The translations under genes and the position numbers were made by a program. The notes under the pieces were generated by a model. The model worked only from the letters and a program-made list of their open reading frames with translations, searched no databases and was not told where the DNA came from. From Bacillota bacterium (lineage in GTDB: Bacteria > Bacillota > Clostridia > Oscillospirales > Oscillospiraceae), in NCBI GenBank assembly GCA_029224785.1, contig JAQXVF010000021.1:1-41612 (forward strand): a DNA stretch of 41,612 bases. The letters run 5' to 3'. Every line of letters begins with the position of its first letter. The stretch's first letter is position 1. Below are positions 15,972 to 24,961 of the stretch, one piece after another.

Positions 15972-16256
15972 ATGGAAGACGAATACGGCTCCAGCTATAT
16001 GACCATCTCCGATGAGGACGGTACGGAATACGAGCTGGAAATCCTCAGCGAGTTCGATTACAATGGCAGCCACTACCTGGCTGTGATCCCGGCAGGCAGC
16101 GGCGATGACGAAGATGCCTCCCTGGAGGTCAGCCTGCTCAAATCCGTGGAAGAAGACGGTGAGCCGCTGCTGTGCGCCATTGAAGACGATACGGAGCTGG
16201 AAGAGGTATACGGCGTCATGATGGAGCTTCTTTTCTCCGACGAAGATGAGGAATAA
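15972..16256 (+). CDS. DUF1292 family protein
   Basis: A 94-residue, strongly acidic cytoplasmic protein. YMTISDEDGTEYELEILSEFDYNGSHYLAVIPAG, spread over about 11-44, and the Glu/Asp-rich remainder are typical of DUF1292 (YrzB-like) proteins common in Firmicutes. Function unknown. The start at 15972 is preceded by a weak GGGGGAAA; upstream in-frame Met at 15939 lies in the promoter. The 6S RNA gene follows immediately. Confidence 0.85.
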   Translation: MEDEYGSSYMTISDEDGTEYELEILSEFDYNGSHYLAVIPAGSGDDEDASLEVSLLKSVEEDGEPLLCAIEDDTELEEVYGVMMELLFSDEDEE

Positions 16257-16452
16257 ATCCCTGTTGGGTGCGTTATGTGTCCTTTTGGACCCACATTTTT
16301 CTTTCGGGATGCTTGACTTCCGCACTGGTTTGCAGACCTCCCGCCTGCGCTTTGACGTCAGGTGGATGCTGGGAGCAGAAAAGGTTCGGAGCGGCGACCC
16401 ACCTGCCTTATCGTGCAGGTCATAATTGGACGCAGACGGCTTTTGCGGGGTA
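16257..16452 (+). ncRNA. ssrS: Probable 6S RNA
   Basis: A non-coding, highly structured stretch between two protein genes. Its ends pair: GCGTTATGTGTCC (16270-16282) with GGACGCAGACGGC (16428-16440), about 11 bp with one bulge, and CCC near 16259-16261 with the G run at 16447-16450. Inside, the bubble is followed by the motif GCGGCGACCCACCTGCCTTA (16391-16410) and a local hairpin ACCTGC/GCAGGT, a pattern I recognise from the 3' side of the 6S RNA central bubble. 6S RNA mimics an open promoter and sequesters sigma-A RNA polymerase in stationary phase. A strong terminator follows. The exact 5' end is uncertain and no promoter is obvious; it may be processed from the DUF1292 transcript. Confidence 0.75.
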
Positions 16453-16453
16453 A

Positions 16454-16485
16454 GCATGGGAAACGAAAGTTTCCCATGCTTTTTT
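16454..16485 (+). terminator. Terminator of the 6S RNA
   Basis: GCATGGGAAAC and GTTTCCCATGC form a perfect 11-bp stem with a GAAA tetraloop, followed by six T. Confidence 0.93.
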
Positions 16486-16519
16486 CACAAAGAATTCATG
16501 GAATTCTGCGCATTTCCAC

Positions 16520-16548
16520 TTGCAAGAAAACAAGATATCGAGTATAAT
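16520..16548 (+). promoter_or_regulatory. Sigma-A promoter of the foldase gene
   Basis: -35 TTGCAA (16520-16525), 17-bp spacer, -10 TATAAT (16543-16548), about 50 bp before the start codon. Confidence 0.82.
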
Positions 16549-16599
16549 TGCCGTATTATGCGTGAAAACACGCGGATACCATTGAGAGGAATTGATAAC

Positions 16600-18255
16600 A
16601 TGAGTGCACCCGAGAAGAAAAATCTTCGCAATAACCGGTCCGGCGGTGCTTTGACAGAAAAGCAGGCCGCTGAACTGAAGGAAGCACAAAAGCTGAGAAA
16701 CTACACCATCGGCTTTGTGGTCGTTCTGGCTCTGCTGGTTGTGATTGCAGCTTTCGCCGTTGTGAACAGCCTGCTCTCCTCCTCCGGCTATCTGGACCGC
16801 AAGACCGTCGCCGTGACCATCGACGGTCAGGATATCTCCAGTGCCGAACTGAACTACTATTATATTGACTCCGTCAACAGTTTCTACAACACCCTGCGCA
16901 GCAACTACGGCGATTACGCCGGACTGTACGGTCAGTTTATCTACGGCATCGATTTCAGCAAGGCCCTGGGGGATCAGGAGCATCCCAACGGCGGCACCTG
17001 GGCGGATTACTTCGTGAATCAGGCAACCCAGTCCGCCAAGAGCACCTATGCCCTGTGCAAGGCCGCCAGAGCAGAGGGCATCTCCCTCAATGAGGACAGT
17101 CAGGCCTCTCTGGAAAACGAGATTGCCATGATCGGTTTCTACGCCAACCTGTCCGGCACAAAGGATTCCACCGCTTATCTGAAGGCCATGTACGGCAACG
17201 GTGCCACCGAGGAGTCCTTCCGCAGCTACTGTGAGGACAGCCTGCTGGCAAGCCAGTACTACAACAGCCATCTGGATTCCCTGGTCTATGATGATGCCGC
17301 CATCCGGGAAGCCGAAAAAGACAAGTACAACGAATACTCCTCCTACACCGGCAACTACTACTATATCTCCTCCTCCTCCTTCCTTCAGGGCGGTGTTGAG
17401 GGTGAGGATGGCACCGTCACCTACTCCGAAGAAGCACGCGCCGCTGCTCTGGAAGCCGCAAAGGCCGCTGCGGAGGAGCTGACCAGCCGCAAGTACCTGA
17501 ACGCTGAGGCCTTTGACAAGGCCATCGCCGACATGGAGATTAACAAGGGCAGCAATGTGAGCAGCACCGTGTTTACCAACCAGTTGTATTCCCAGGTGAC
17601 CTCCGTCATCCGGGACTGGATCACCGACAGCAGCCGTCAGGCCGGCGACTGCACCTACCTGCCCTCCGAGACCACCGACAGCGAAGGCAACACCGTGGTC
17701 AACGGCTACTATGTCGCGTATTTTGAATCTGTCAACGACAACACCCAACCTCTTGCCAATGTGCGTCATCTGCTGGTGGCCTTCTCCGGCGGTACCACCG
17801 ACGAGAACGGCAACAAGGTCTACTCCGATGAAGAGAAGGCCGAGGCCCTGGCCAAGGCAGAGGATTACCTGGCTCAGTGGGAAGCCGGCGAAAAGACCGA
17901 GGACAGCTTCGCTGCCATGGTCACTGAGCTGACGGATGACACCGCCTCCAAGGAATCCGGCGGCCTGTACCAGAACATCTCCCCTGCCAGCCAGTATGTG
18001 GAAAACTTCCTCAATTGGGCCATTGATGACAGCCGGAAGCCCGGCGACACCGGCATTGTGGAAACGGAATACGGCTACCACATCATGTACTATGTAGGCG
18101 ACAGCGACCTGACCTACCGGGATCAGATGATCATTGATGATCTGAAGACCGCCGACCAGAACACCTGGGCCGAAGGAATCATCGCCTCCGTGGAAATGAC
18201 CGAAAAGAACACTTCCCGTCTGAACCGAAACATCGTCATCGGTTCCTCCAATTGA
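16600..18255 (+). CDS. Membrane-anchored parvulin-type peptidyl-prolyl isomerase (PrsA/SurA-like)
   Basis: A 551-residue extracytoplasmic foldase. The start at 16600 follows GAGAGGAATTGATAAC. A basic cytoplasmic tail (1-33) leads to one membrane helix (about 35-59). The helical SurA/PrsA-like chaperone region follows, with DGQDISSAELNYYY (75-88). The parvulin domain lies near 380-505: RHLLVAFSG, ESGGLYQNISPASQYVENFLNWA and the final IVETEYGYHIMYYV. It probably helps exported proteins fold. It lacks a lipobox, unlike Bacillus PrsA, and is longer than usual. It stands alone between its promoter and a strong terminator. Confidence 0.88.
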   Translation: MSAPEKKNLRNNRSGGALTEKQAAELKEAQKLRNYTIGFVVVLALLVVIAAFAVVNSLLSSSGYLDRKTVAVTIDGQDISSAELNYYYIDSVNSFYNTLRSNYGDYAGLYGQFIYGIDFSKALGDQEHPNGGTWADYFVNQATQSAKSTYALCKAARAEGISLNEDSQASLENEIAMIGFYANLSGTKDSTAYLKAMYGNGATEESFRSYCEDSLLASQYYNSHLDSLVYDDAAIREAEKDKYNEYSSYTGNYYYISSSSFLQGGVEGEDGTVTYSEEARAAALEAAKAAAEELTSRKYLNAEAFDKAIADMEINKGSNVSSTVFTNQLYSQVTSVIRDWITDSSRQAGDCTYLPSETTDSEGNTVVNGYYVAYFESVNDNTQPLANVRHLLVAFSGGTTDENGNKVYSDEEKAEALAKAEDYLAQWEAGEKTEDSFAAMVTELTDDTASKESGGLYQNISPASQYVENFLNWAIDDSRKPGDTGIVETEYGYHIMYYVGDSDLTYRDQMIIDDLKTADQNTWAEGIIASVEMTEKNTSRLNRNIVIGSSN

Positions 18256-18267
18256 TAAAGCAGCAGC

Positions 18268-18303
18268 AAAGCTGCCGGATCCTGCTGGATCCGGCAGCTT
18301 TTT
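18268..18303. terminator. Bidirectional terminator
   Basis: AAAGCTGCCGGATCC and GGATCCGGCAGCTTT form a 15-bp stem with loop TGCT, followed by TT on the right and A-rich bases on the left. It separates the foldase from the convergent DUF4317 gene. Confidence 0.92.
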
Positions 18304-18311
18304 GATTTGCG

Positions 18312-19448
18312 TTATCCCTCATCCACATGAATGCTGATGCCGTTGACCTCGATCTCCTGGTCAGCGCAGATCATGATGTACTTGACGCCGCCGATCACCC
18401 GGGTCTCGATCAGGTCGCTGCGGGTGGGATCCACTTTTATGGAGACATCCGGCGTGCGGATCTCAAAGTGCCTGCTGTCCACAATGTTTTTGGGGTGCAG
18501 ATCCGCCTCCAGACCGAAAACCTGGTCGTACTCCACGCTGAATTTGGCAAGATGCTGCTCATTCACGCCGCTTTCCGAAAGGATTCCCTTTACTTCCTCC
18601 TTGGATACCATCAGTGTATCCGGCACTTTGCTTTCCTTGTGCAGGGCGATCCTCTGGCAGATCTGGTCGTGGACATTCTGGACCACATTCATGCTGCACT
18701 CCCCCTCCAGCGCATCGACGAGGAGAGCTCCGAAGCTCTTTTTCTGCTGATCCGCCGGCAGGGGCATCCTGGTGCGGAACAGCACATCCGTCAGCGCATC
18801 CTGGTTGGTCGTAACGTCCTTGGTGTAGTACAGCGCGTTATACAGATTGGTGGCACGATCGTCAAATGCAGGAAAAAGGAAGCCCAATACCGGTGCGCTG
18901 ACAGTTTGCATGATGCCTCCGTCCCGGAAGGTCTTTTCCTCCGGAATATAGTGCAGCGCGGATTTGGTCTGCTTCACCGGGCAGATGGCACACAGGGCAT
19001 ACCGGTAGACCTCCCCGGAATTGTCCGCCTGTGTGACGTCGTCCCTGCTCTTGAAGGGCACATCATAGGTATCCGTTCCAACCAGAATCAGGTACTGGTC
19101 CTCCATGGAGACTGAGTCAATGATTTTCCGGAAAAACGCCGTTCGGAATGCCTCATCCCTCAGCCCCCCATCCCGGAGCTTCATCAGGTTTCGGTGTTCC
19201 TCGCTGTCTGCCACCTGGGATGTGCGGAAGGTGATGTCAATCAGATTTTTCCCTATGGTTCCGGACAGCACCCTCCGGAGAAAGCCAAAATATTTGTCCG
19301 ACTCATTTTCCGGCAGGATCCCCATGCTCTCCCGGAATTCGGACACAATTTCCTTTTGTCCGTTGACGTAGCATCCGAATATTTCCGTCATATTGCTTCG
19401 GTCACGCCGCAGATGGCGGCGGATTTCCCCGATCTCTCTCTCGTTCAT
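18312..19448 (-). CDS. DUF4317 domain protein
   Basis: A 378-residue soluble protein recognised as the DUF4317 family, found mainly in Clostridia. Typical parts are MNEREIGEIRRHLR at the start, HYIPEEKTFRDGGIMQTVSA, and the final IMICADQEIEVNGISIHVDE. There is no signal peptide or catalytic motif, and function is unknown. It ends a long leftward run and has a clear ribosome-binding site (GGAGG). A hairpin separates it from pgsA. Confidence 0.85.
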   Translation of the reverse strand: MNEREIGEIRRHLRRDRSNMTEIFGCYVNGQKEIVSEFRESMGILPENESDKYFGFLRRVLSGTIGKNLIDITFRTSQVADSEEHRNLMKLRDGGLRDEAFRTAFFRKIIDSVSMEDQYLILVGTDTYDVPFKSRDDVTQADNSGEVYRYALCAICPVKQTKSALHYIPEEKTFRDGGIMQTVSAPVLGFLFPAFDDRATNLYNALYYTKDVTTNQDALTDVLFRTRMPLPADQQKKSFGALLVDALEGECSMNVVQNVHDQICQRIALHKESKVPDTLMVSKEEVKGILSESGVNEQHLAKFSVEYDQVFGLEADLHPKNIVDSRHFEIRTPDVSIKVDPTRSDLIETRVIGGVKYIMICADQEIEVNGISIHVDEG

Positions 19449-19466
19449 GTAAAACCTCCATAGAAA

Positions 19467-19489
19467 CGGAGGGTGTTCTCCACCCTCCG
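19467..19489 (-). terminator. Hairpin between pgsA and the DUF4317 gene
   Basis: CGGAGGGTG and CACCCTCCG form a 9-bp stem with a 5-base loop. Only TTTC follows on the minus strand, so it may be a partial terminator reducing DUF4317 expression. The right arm lies close to the ribosome-binding site. Confidence 0.5.
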
Positions 19490-19496
19490 CAGCTTG

Positions 19497-20033
19497 TTAT
19501 TCTTTGTCCCAGAGGCAGTTCCAGTTCTGAATGAAATACTCCACTCCGGAATACAGTGTTGTCACCACGATCACCGTAATTACTGCATAATTCAGCAGCC
19601 CATGACCGGGCAAAGCCATCATGGCGATGAGTCCCACCATGGTGCAGGCGGTCTTTACCTTGCCGCTCATTCCGGCTGCAATGACGGTTCCCTTTCCAAC
19701 AGCCACCAGCCGAAGTCCGGTCACCGCGAATTCCCGGGTCAGCACGATCATCAGCGCCCAGGCGGGGAACACGCCCCATTGGCAGAATACGGTCATAGCT
19801 GCGATCACCAGCAGCTTGTCCGCCAGAGGATCCAGGAATTTTCCGAAATCACTGACCTGGTTGCACTTTCTGGCGATCTGTCCGTCCACAAAATCTGTCA
19901 GACTGGCAATCACGAAGGTCCCCAGCGCCAGCCACATCCACAGGTTGGAGGAGCCGCCGCTGGCATACAGAAACACCATAAAAACCGGGATCAACAGGAC
20001 CCGAACCAATGTGATTTTGCTTGCTGTTGTCAT
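19497..20033 (-). CDS. pgsA: CDP-diacylglycerol-glycerol-3-phosphate 3-phosphatidyltransferase
   Basis: A 178-residue membrane enzyme that makes phosphatidylglycerol phosphate, the precursor of phosphatidylglycerol. The CDP-alcohol phosphotransferase motif is complete: D47, D50-G, A54-R55, G64, D68 and D72. Four to five membrane helices are predicted. The start overlaps the rimO stop as ATGA, so translation is probably coupled. Its position after recA-recX-rimO is common in Firmicutes. Confidence 0.95.
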   Translation of the reverse strand: MTTASKITLVRVLLIPVFMVFLYASGGSSNLWMWLALGTFVIASLTDFVDGQIARKCNQVSDFGKFLDPLADKLLVIAAMTVFCQWGVFPAWALMIVLTREFAVTGLRLVAVGKGTVIAAGMSGKVKTACTMVGLIAMMALPGHGLLNYAVITVIVVTTLYSGVEYFIQNWNCLWDKE

Positions 20034-21364
20034 TGCTCCGCCTCCACAACATACCCGGACAGATCTCCGTCCACATTTCCGTCAATCACAGCACGGACAA
20101 AAGTACCTTCTGTCAGAGGTTCCTCCGAGGCAAGCCAGACTATGCCGTCGATGTCGGGAGAATCGCCGTAGGTTCTTCCGAAAAACTGGCCGATTTCCTC
20201 GTCAAAGCCATCCACCAGTACTTCCAGGGTCCTGCCCTGCATTTTCTCATTGTACTCGTCCATAATGCGGGACTGGATTTCTTCCACCACCTGGGCCCGG
20301 CGAACTGCCTCGTCAAAATCCACATGGTCCATTTCCGCCGCCGGGGTCCCCTCCTCCGGTGAGAAGGGAAATGCTCCCACCCGCTCCAGCTTCTGTGCTC
20401 GCAGGAAGTCGCAAAGCTCTTCAAACTCCGCTTCTCCCTCTCCGGGCAGGCCGGTGATAAGGCTGGTACGCAGGACAATGTCCGGCATTTTTGCCCGCAG
20501 GCGTCCGAACAGTTCCTCCAGATACTTCCTGCTTCCGCGGCGGTTCATAAGGGTCAGGATCTTGTCATTACAATGCTGAATGGGGATGTCCAGATATTTA
20601 ACGATCTTCTCCTCCGATGCCATGGTGTCGATCAGGTCGTCATCGATCTCATCCGGGTAGACGTAGTGGATCCGGATCCAGTGCAGGCCCTCGATTTGAC
20701 AGAGGGCACGGAGCAGCTCCGGCAGCAGCCGCCGCTTCTCCGGCAGATCCGTGCCGTAGCGGCTGGTGTCCTGAGCAACGACAATCAGCTCTTTCACGCC
20801 GTTGGCCGCCAACACACGAGCCTCATACAGCACGTCATCCATGCTGCGGCTGCGGTATTTTCCCCGCAGAGAGGGAATCACACAGTAGGCGCAATGGTTA
20901 TCGCAGCCCTCTGCGATCTTGAGGAAGGCATAGTGCTCCGGCGTGGTCAGGATTCTGCCGGTTTCCACTTCCGGTGCATCAATATCCCCAAACTCGCTGT
21001 ATGTATCCCCTTGCAGCAAGGCTTCCACCGCAGCAACAATCCGGGTGTAGCTTCCGGTGCCCAGAACACCATCCACCTCCGGCATTTCCTCCATGACCTG
21101 CTGCTGATACCTCTGGGACAGGCAGCCCGTTACCAGGATCTTTCCCACCAGGCCCTGTTCCTTCAGATAGCCGGCCCGAAGGATCGCATCAATGGCCTCT
21201 TTCTTTGCCGAATCGATAAACCCACAGGTGTTGACCACCACCACATCCGTCCCGGCCACATCCGGACAGACCGTGTGGCCCGCTTCCTGCAGCCGATACA
21301 TCATGCGTTCGCAGTCCACCTGGTTTTTGGCGCAGCCCAGGGAAATAAAACCAATTTTAGCCAT
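20030..21364 (-). CDS. rimO: Ribosomal protein S12 methylthiotransferase RimO
   Basis: A 444-residue radical-SAM enzyme that adds a methylthio group to an Asp of ribosomal protein S12. The N-terminal MTTase domain has the three cluster Cys C11, C47 and C81. The radical-SAM motif is C154-x3-C158-x2-C161 in GCDNHCAYC. A TRAM domain ends the protein (about 375-444). The start overlaps recX by 8 bases. The closely related MiaB is less likely because the protein starts with the RimO-like [15 protein letters not shown]. Confidence 0.95.
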   Translation of the reverse strand: MAKIGFISLGCAKNQVDCERMMYRLQEAGHTVCPDVAGTDVVVVNTCGFIDSAKKEAIDAILRAGYLKEQGLVGKILVTGCLSQRYQQQVMEEMPEVDGVLGTGSYTRIVAAVEALLQGDTYSEFGDIDAPEVETGRILTTPEHYAFLKIAEGCDNHCAYCVIPSLRGKYRSRSMDDVLYEARVLAANGVKELIVVAQDTSRYGTDLPEKRRLLPELLRALCQIEGLHWIRIHYVYPDEIDDDLIDTMASEEKIVKYLDIPIQHCNDKILTLMNRRGSRKYLEELFGRLRAKMPDIVLRTSLITGLPGEGEAEFEELCDFLRAQKLERVGAFPFSPEEGTPAAEMDHVDFDEAVRRAQVVEEIQSRIMDEYNEKMQGRTLEVLVDGFDEEIGQFFGRTYGDSPDIDGIVWLASEEPLTEGTFVRAVIDGNVDGDLSGYVVEAEQ

Positions 21365-21986
21365 CGTAATCCTCCCCGCATTCTTCTATGCGCATGGCAG
21401 CCATGGCGCCGCGGATTTCGCTCCACTTGTACCCACGGCGCATCAGTGCATCCACTGCCCGCTTTCGCTCTTTTCCGTCCGGATTCTCCGAAAGGCGGCT
21501 TTGCAGAAATGCGATAATTTTTTCCTGCTGATCAGGGTAATCTGACAGCACTTCCTCCCAGTATCTCTGTGGGATCTTTTTTTCATACAGAGCCTGCCTG
21601 GCGCGGTTGATGCCGTAGCCTCTGGCGATGCACCGCTCCACGATCTGGGCAGCGGTCTTCCGGTCGTCCAGCAGGCCCATTTCCGTCAGCCACTGCACCG
21701 CCTGACCGGCCTGCTCCGGATCCTCTCCCTTTTGCTCCAGGCGTCTTTTCAGTTCCGTTTTGGAGACACCGGAGGCGGAAATGATCCGAACAGCCCGCAT
21801 TTTGGCAGACATCTGCCCGGCACTTTCCCGCAGCTTCTCCAGCTCCGGCTGGGAAAGCTCCCGGCCGGGATACAGGGAAAAGTCCTCGATGGTCTGGCGA
21901 TACAGGCGGAACACCTCACCGGTTTCCGCCTGTACCCGGAACATCCCCGCCCGGTCCGGCCTGGGAGATACCGACTCAATCCTCAT
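21357..21986 (-). CDS. recX: Regulatory protein RecX
   Basis: A 209-residue RecA modulator built of three-helix repeats. Motifs are [27 protein letters not shown] and [16 protein letters not shown]. The N-terminal 60 residues form the extra domain seen in Firmicutes RecX. The ATG at 21986 overlaps the end of recA by 11 bases; a TTG six bases earlier is possible but not needed. Coupling to recA is the family norm. Confidence 0.92.
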   Translation of the reverse strand: MRIESVSPRPDRAGMFRVQAETGEVFRLYRQTIEDFSLYPGRELSQPELEKLRESAGQMSAKMRAVRIISASGVSKTELKRRLEQKGEDPEQAGQAVQWLTEMGLLDDRKTAAQIVERCIARGYGINRARQALYEKKIPQRYWEEVLSDYPDQQEKIIAFLQSRLSENPDGKERKRAVDALMRRGYKWSEIRGAMAAMRIEECGEDYDG

Positions 21987-23079
21987 CGTCAAAATCGTCT
22001 GCCGTCACGGCTACGGGGCGCTCTGCCGCCTTGGCAGGGGCGCGGTCGGCACCGGTCATTTTCCAAAGATTTTCCCGAACCTGAGCCTCCACCTTTTCGG
22101 CGATTTCCGGATTCTCCATGAGGTAGGTCTTGACACTGTCCTTACCCTGGCCGATCCGCTCGTCACCCATGGAGAACCAGCTTCCGCTCTTCTGCACGAT
22201 GTCCATCTGGACCGCCATATCCACAAGCTCGCTCCACTTGCTGATTCCCTGTCCGTAGAGAATGTCGAAATAGGCTTCCTTGAAGGGAGGCGCCACCTTG
22301 TTCTTCACGACCTTCACCCGGGTCTTGGAGCCAACGACATTGCCGCCTTCCTTAATGGACTCCACGCGGCGCACATCCAGCCGGACGGAGGCATAGAACT
22401 TCAGGGCATTGCCGCCGGTGGTGGTTTCCGGGTTGCCGTACATGACACCGATCTTCATACGAAGCTGATTGATGAAAATCACCACGCAGTTGGTCTTGGA
22501 AATGGTGCCGGCCAGCTTTCGCAGTGCCTGGGACATCAGTCTTGCCTGCAGGCCCACGAAGGTGTCGCCCATCTCTCCTTCGATCTCGGCTCTGGGTGTC
22601 AAGGCTGCCACCGAGTCCACCACTACAGCGTCCACGGCGCCGGAGCGCACCAGTGCATCGGTGATCTCCAGGGCCTGCTCACCGGTATCCGGCTGGGAAA
22701 CCAGCATATTCGCAATGTCCACGCCCAAGGCCGCAGCATACACAGGATCCAGCGCGTGCTCGGCATCCACGAAAGCCACCTCGCCGCCACGCTTCTGTGC
22801 CTCCGCAAGAATGTGCAGAGCCAGCGTGGTCTTGCCGGAGGATTCCGGTCCGTAGATCTCAATGATTCTTCCCTTGGGGACGCCGCCGATGCCCAGCGCC
22901 GCATCCAGGGCAATGGAGCCGGTGGGGATGGCCTCCACATTCATTTCCGGACGGTCTCCCAGACGCATAACGGTGCCCTTTCCGTAGTTCTTTTCAATCT
23001 GCGCAAGGGCAGTCTGCAGGGCTTTCTTCTTATCGGATGCAGGCGTCGGGGCTTCATAGCTTGCTTTTTTTGTGGCCAT
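21976..23079 (-). CDS. recA: Recombinase RecA
   Basis: A 367-residue ATP-dependent strand-exchange protein for homologous repair and SOS activation. Walker A is GPESSGKTT (77-85); the L1/L2 regions are visible in [18 protein letters not shown] and [28 protein letters not shown] (split over about 200-230). The acidic C-terminus (DDFDDED) is normal. It starts one base after the prmC stop, with its ribosome-binding site inside prmC. No clear SOS operator of its own is visible. Confidence 0.98.
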   Translation of the reverse strand: MATKKASYEAPTPASDKKKALQTALAQIEKNYGKGTVMRLGDRPEMNVEAIPTGSIALDAALGIGGVPKGRIIEIYGPESSGKTTLALHILAEAQKRGGEVAFVDAEHALDPVYAAALGVDIANMLVSQPDTGEQALEITDALVRSGAVDAVVVDSVAALTPRAEIEGEMGDTFVGLQARLMSQALRKLAGTISKTNCVVIFINQLRMKIGVMYGNPETTTGGNALKFYASVRLDVRRVESIKEGGNVVGSKTRVKVVKNKVAPPFKEAYFDILYGQGISKWSELVDMAVQMDIVQKSGSWFSMGDERIGQGKDSVKTYLMENPEIAEKVEAQVRENLWKMTGADRAPAKAAERPVAVTADDFDDED

Positions 23080-23080
23080 G

Positions 23081-23956
23081 TCAATCTTCCTTTCTGGTTA
23101 ACCGGGCAATGACCGCCCGTTCTCTGTCGTTGTAGTCGCGCTTGCGCTCAAGGATACGGTATCCGTTCTCCGTCAGCAGGTCACACACGGCATCTCCCTG
23201 CCCCATGCCGAACTCAAAGCACATCAGACCTCCGGGCTTTAGCTGGCGGGAATACTCTTTTACAATGTTTCGGTAAAAATCCAGTCCGTCCGGGCCGCCG
23301 TACAGGGCAAGGTGCGGCTCGTAGTTCTTGACGCTGACCGGAAGCTCCTCCATCTCTTTCCCGGTGACGTAGGGGGGATTGGAGATGATCATGTCGAACT
23401 TTCCCAGGTACGGCGGCGGATCCCCCAGTGCATCCGCCTGGACACAGGAGACCCGGGCACTGAGCTTATGGGACGTTACATTCTTTTTTGCAACAGCCAG
23501 CGCTTCCTGGGAAATATCCGCCAGGGTCACTCTGGCATCCGGCAGCTTGGTTGCCACGGCAATGCCGATGCAGCCGGAGCCGGTGCACAGATCCAGGATC
23601 CTGGGATTCTTTCCCAGGAACATTCCCTGATGAATGGCCAGCTCCGTCACCGCACAGGTGTCGTCCCGGGGGATCAGGACCGCAGGGGTCACCGTCAGAG
23701 TAAGACCGTAGAACTCCCACTGTCCGATGACGTAAGGCAGCGGCTCTCCGAATTGCAGCCGGGCCACCGCTTCCTCTACCTGTTCCATGACTTTTTCCGA
23801 GGTGAACAGGTCCCGACTTGCCAGATACTCCGCAGGGGTTTTCCCGGAATAGTGGCAAACCAGGTTTCTTGCCAGCATAGAGGCCATATGCTCGTCTTCC
23901 GTCCGGAGAAGGGCTTTTCTCGCTTTCATGCAAAGCTGTCCGTAGGTTATTACCAC
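23081..23956 (-). CDS. prmC: Release factor glutamine methyltransferase PrmC
   Basis: A 291-residue methyltransferase that modifies the GGQ glutamine of peptide release factors. The SAM motif is [13 protein letters not shown] and the catalytic motif is NPPY ([12 protein letters not shown]). The start is taken as the GTG at 23956, which overlaps the stop of the DUF1385 gene; the reading frame is open further upstream but that part lies inside the DUF1385 gene. An ATG nine codons later (MKARKAL) is the alternative. The usual partner prfA is not in this window. Confidence 0.93.
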   Translation of the reverse strand: MVITYGQLCMKARKALLRTEDEHMASMLARNLVCHYSGKTPAEYLASRDLFTSEKVMEQVEEAVARLQFGEPLPYVIGQWEFYGLTLTVTPAVLIPRDDTCAVTELAIHQGMFLGKNPRILDLCTGSGCIGIAVATKLPDARVTLADISQEALAVAKKNVTSHKLSARVSCVQADALGDPPPYLGKFDMIISNPPYVTGKEMEELPVSVKNYEPHLALYGGPDGLDFYRNIVKEYSRQLKPGGLMCFEFGMGQGDAVCDLLTENGYRILERKRDYNDRERAVIARLTRKED

Positions 23957-24945
23957 TGGTCTGCTCCCTCCTGCTCCGGGAGCACCGCCTTCAGCGCTGC
24001 GATCCCCACCTCGATCATGGAATCGTCCGGCTCGTTGGTGGTAAAATTCTGGAACCACATTCCCGGCGCCGTCACGATTCTGGTCAGGGCATTGTCGTGG
24101 CGCCCCACATAGCGGTTCACCTCATAACTGAACGCCACCACCAGCGGCAGGAGCAGCAGTTTAAAGAGGATCATCACAATCTTATACAGGAAGGTTCCCC
24201 GGATCTGCGCCAGAGCCGGCACCAGTCCCAGCAGCACGGAAGAGGCAACGGAAAACACGAAAATCGACAACACCATCACCACCAGCAGAAAGCTGGTACC
24301 GCATCTGGGATGGAGACAGGTCTGGGGCCGGACGTTTTCCAGCGTAAGAGGAAGTCCTGCCTCGTAGCAGCGGATGGTCTTGTGCTCGGCGCCATGGTAA
24401 GAAAACAGCCGCTTCATCTCCGACATCCGGGAAATCAGAAGCATGTAACACACGAAAATCACCATGCGAACCAGGCCCTCAATGAGGTTTACCACCAAGG
24501 TGCTTTGGATCCAGCGGTAAAAAAAGCTTCCGATCACCATGGGCAACAGAAAAAACAGCACCACCGACAGTCCGATGCCGAAAAACACCGCAAAGCCGGT
24601 TAGAAACCTCTCAAAGCCCTCACTGCCCAGCTTTTTTTCCAGCCAGGTGTCCAGCTTGCTCTTTTCCTGAGACACTTCCTCCTCCGAGAAATCTGCCGAC
24701 CGCATCAGCGCCTTGACACCGGTAACCTGTGCGTCGAAGAAATTGTACACGCCCCGGATCAGCGGCCACTTCAGCGCAGATTTCTCCGGAAGAATCTTCC
24801 GGTCTTTCACTTCTATGTTCAGTTCTCCCGCTTTCCGCAGGACAACGGCATCTTTTTCCGGGCCGCGCATGAGGATCCCCTCTATGAGCGCCTGGCCGCC
24901 GATGCTGGTTTTGAACCGTTCACAGGCTTTTTGCTCTTTTGACAT
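23950..24945 (-). CDS. DUF1385 membrane protein
   Basis: A 331-residue integral membrane protein of the DUF1385 family, often found next to prmC/prfA in Firmicutes. The N-terminal GGQALIEGILMRGP, the FSYHGAEHKTIRCYEAG motif in the middle and the C-terminal APGMWFQNFTT are family hallmarks. Four hydrophobic segments lie between about 110 and 280. The HGAEHKT motif with clustered His and Glu could bind a metal, but function is unknown. Confidence 0.9.
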   Translation of the reverse strand: MSKEQKACERFKTSIGGQALIEGILMRGPEKDAVVLRKAGELNIEVKDRKILPEKSALKWPLIRGVYNFFDAQVTGVKALMRSADFSEEEVSQEKSKLDTWLEKKLGSEGFERFLTGFAVFFGIGLSVVLFFLLPMVIGSFFYRWIQSTLVVNLIEGLVRMVIFVCYMLLISRMSEMKRLFSYHGAEHKTIRCYEAGLPLTLENVRPQTCLHPRCGTSFLLVVMVLSIFVFSVASSVLLGLVPALAQIRGTFLYKIVMILFKLLLLPLVVAFSYEVNRYVGRHDNALTRIVTAPGMWFQNFTTNEPDDSMIEVGIAALKAVLPEQEGADQW

Positions 24946-24961
24946 AGAATCGTTTCCTTCT

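Noticed and set aside
15834..16457. 207-codon leftward frame across the DUF1292 and 6S region
   Set aside because: It is antisense to the DUF1292 gene and to a structured RNA; no ribosome-binding site.
23111..23122. GACC-N4-GTTC upstream of recA as an SOS (LexA) box
   Set aside because: It deviates from the palindromic consensus and lies inside prmC coding sequence, so it is too weak to call.
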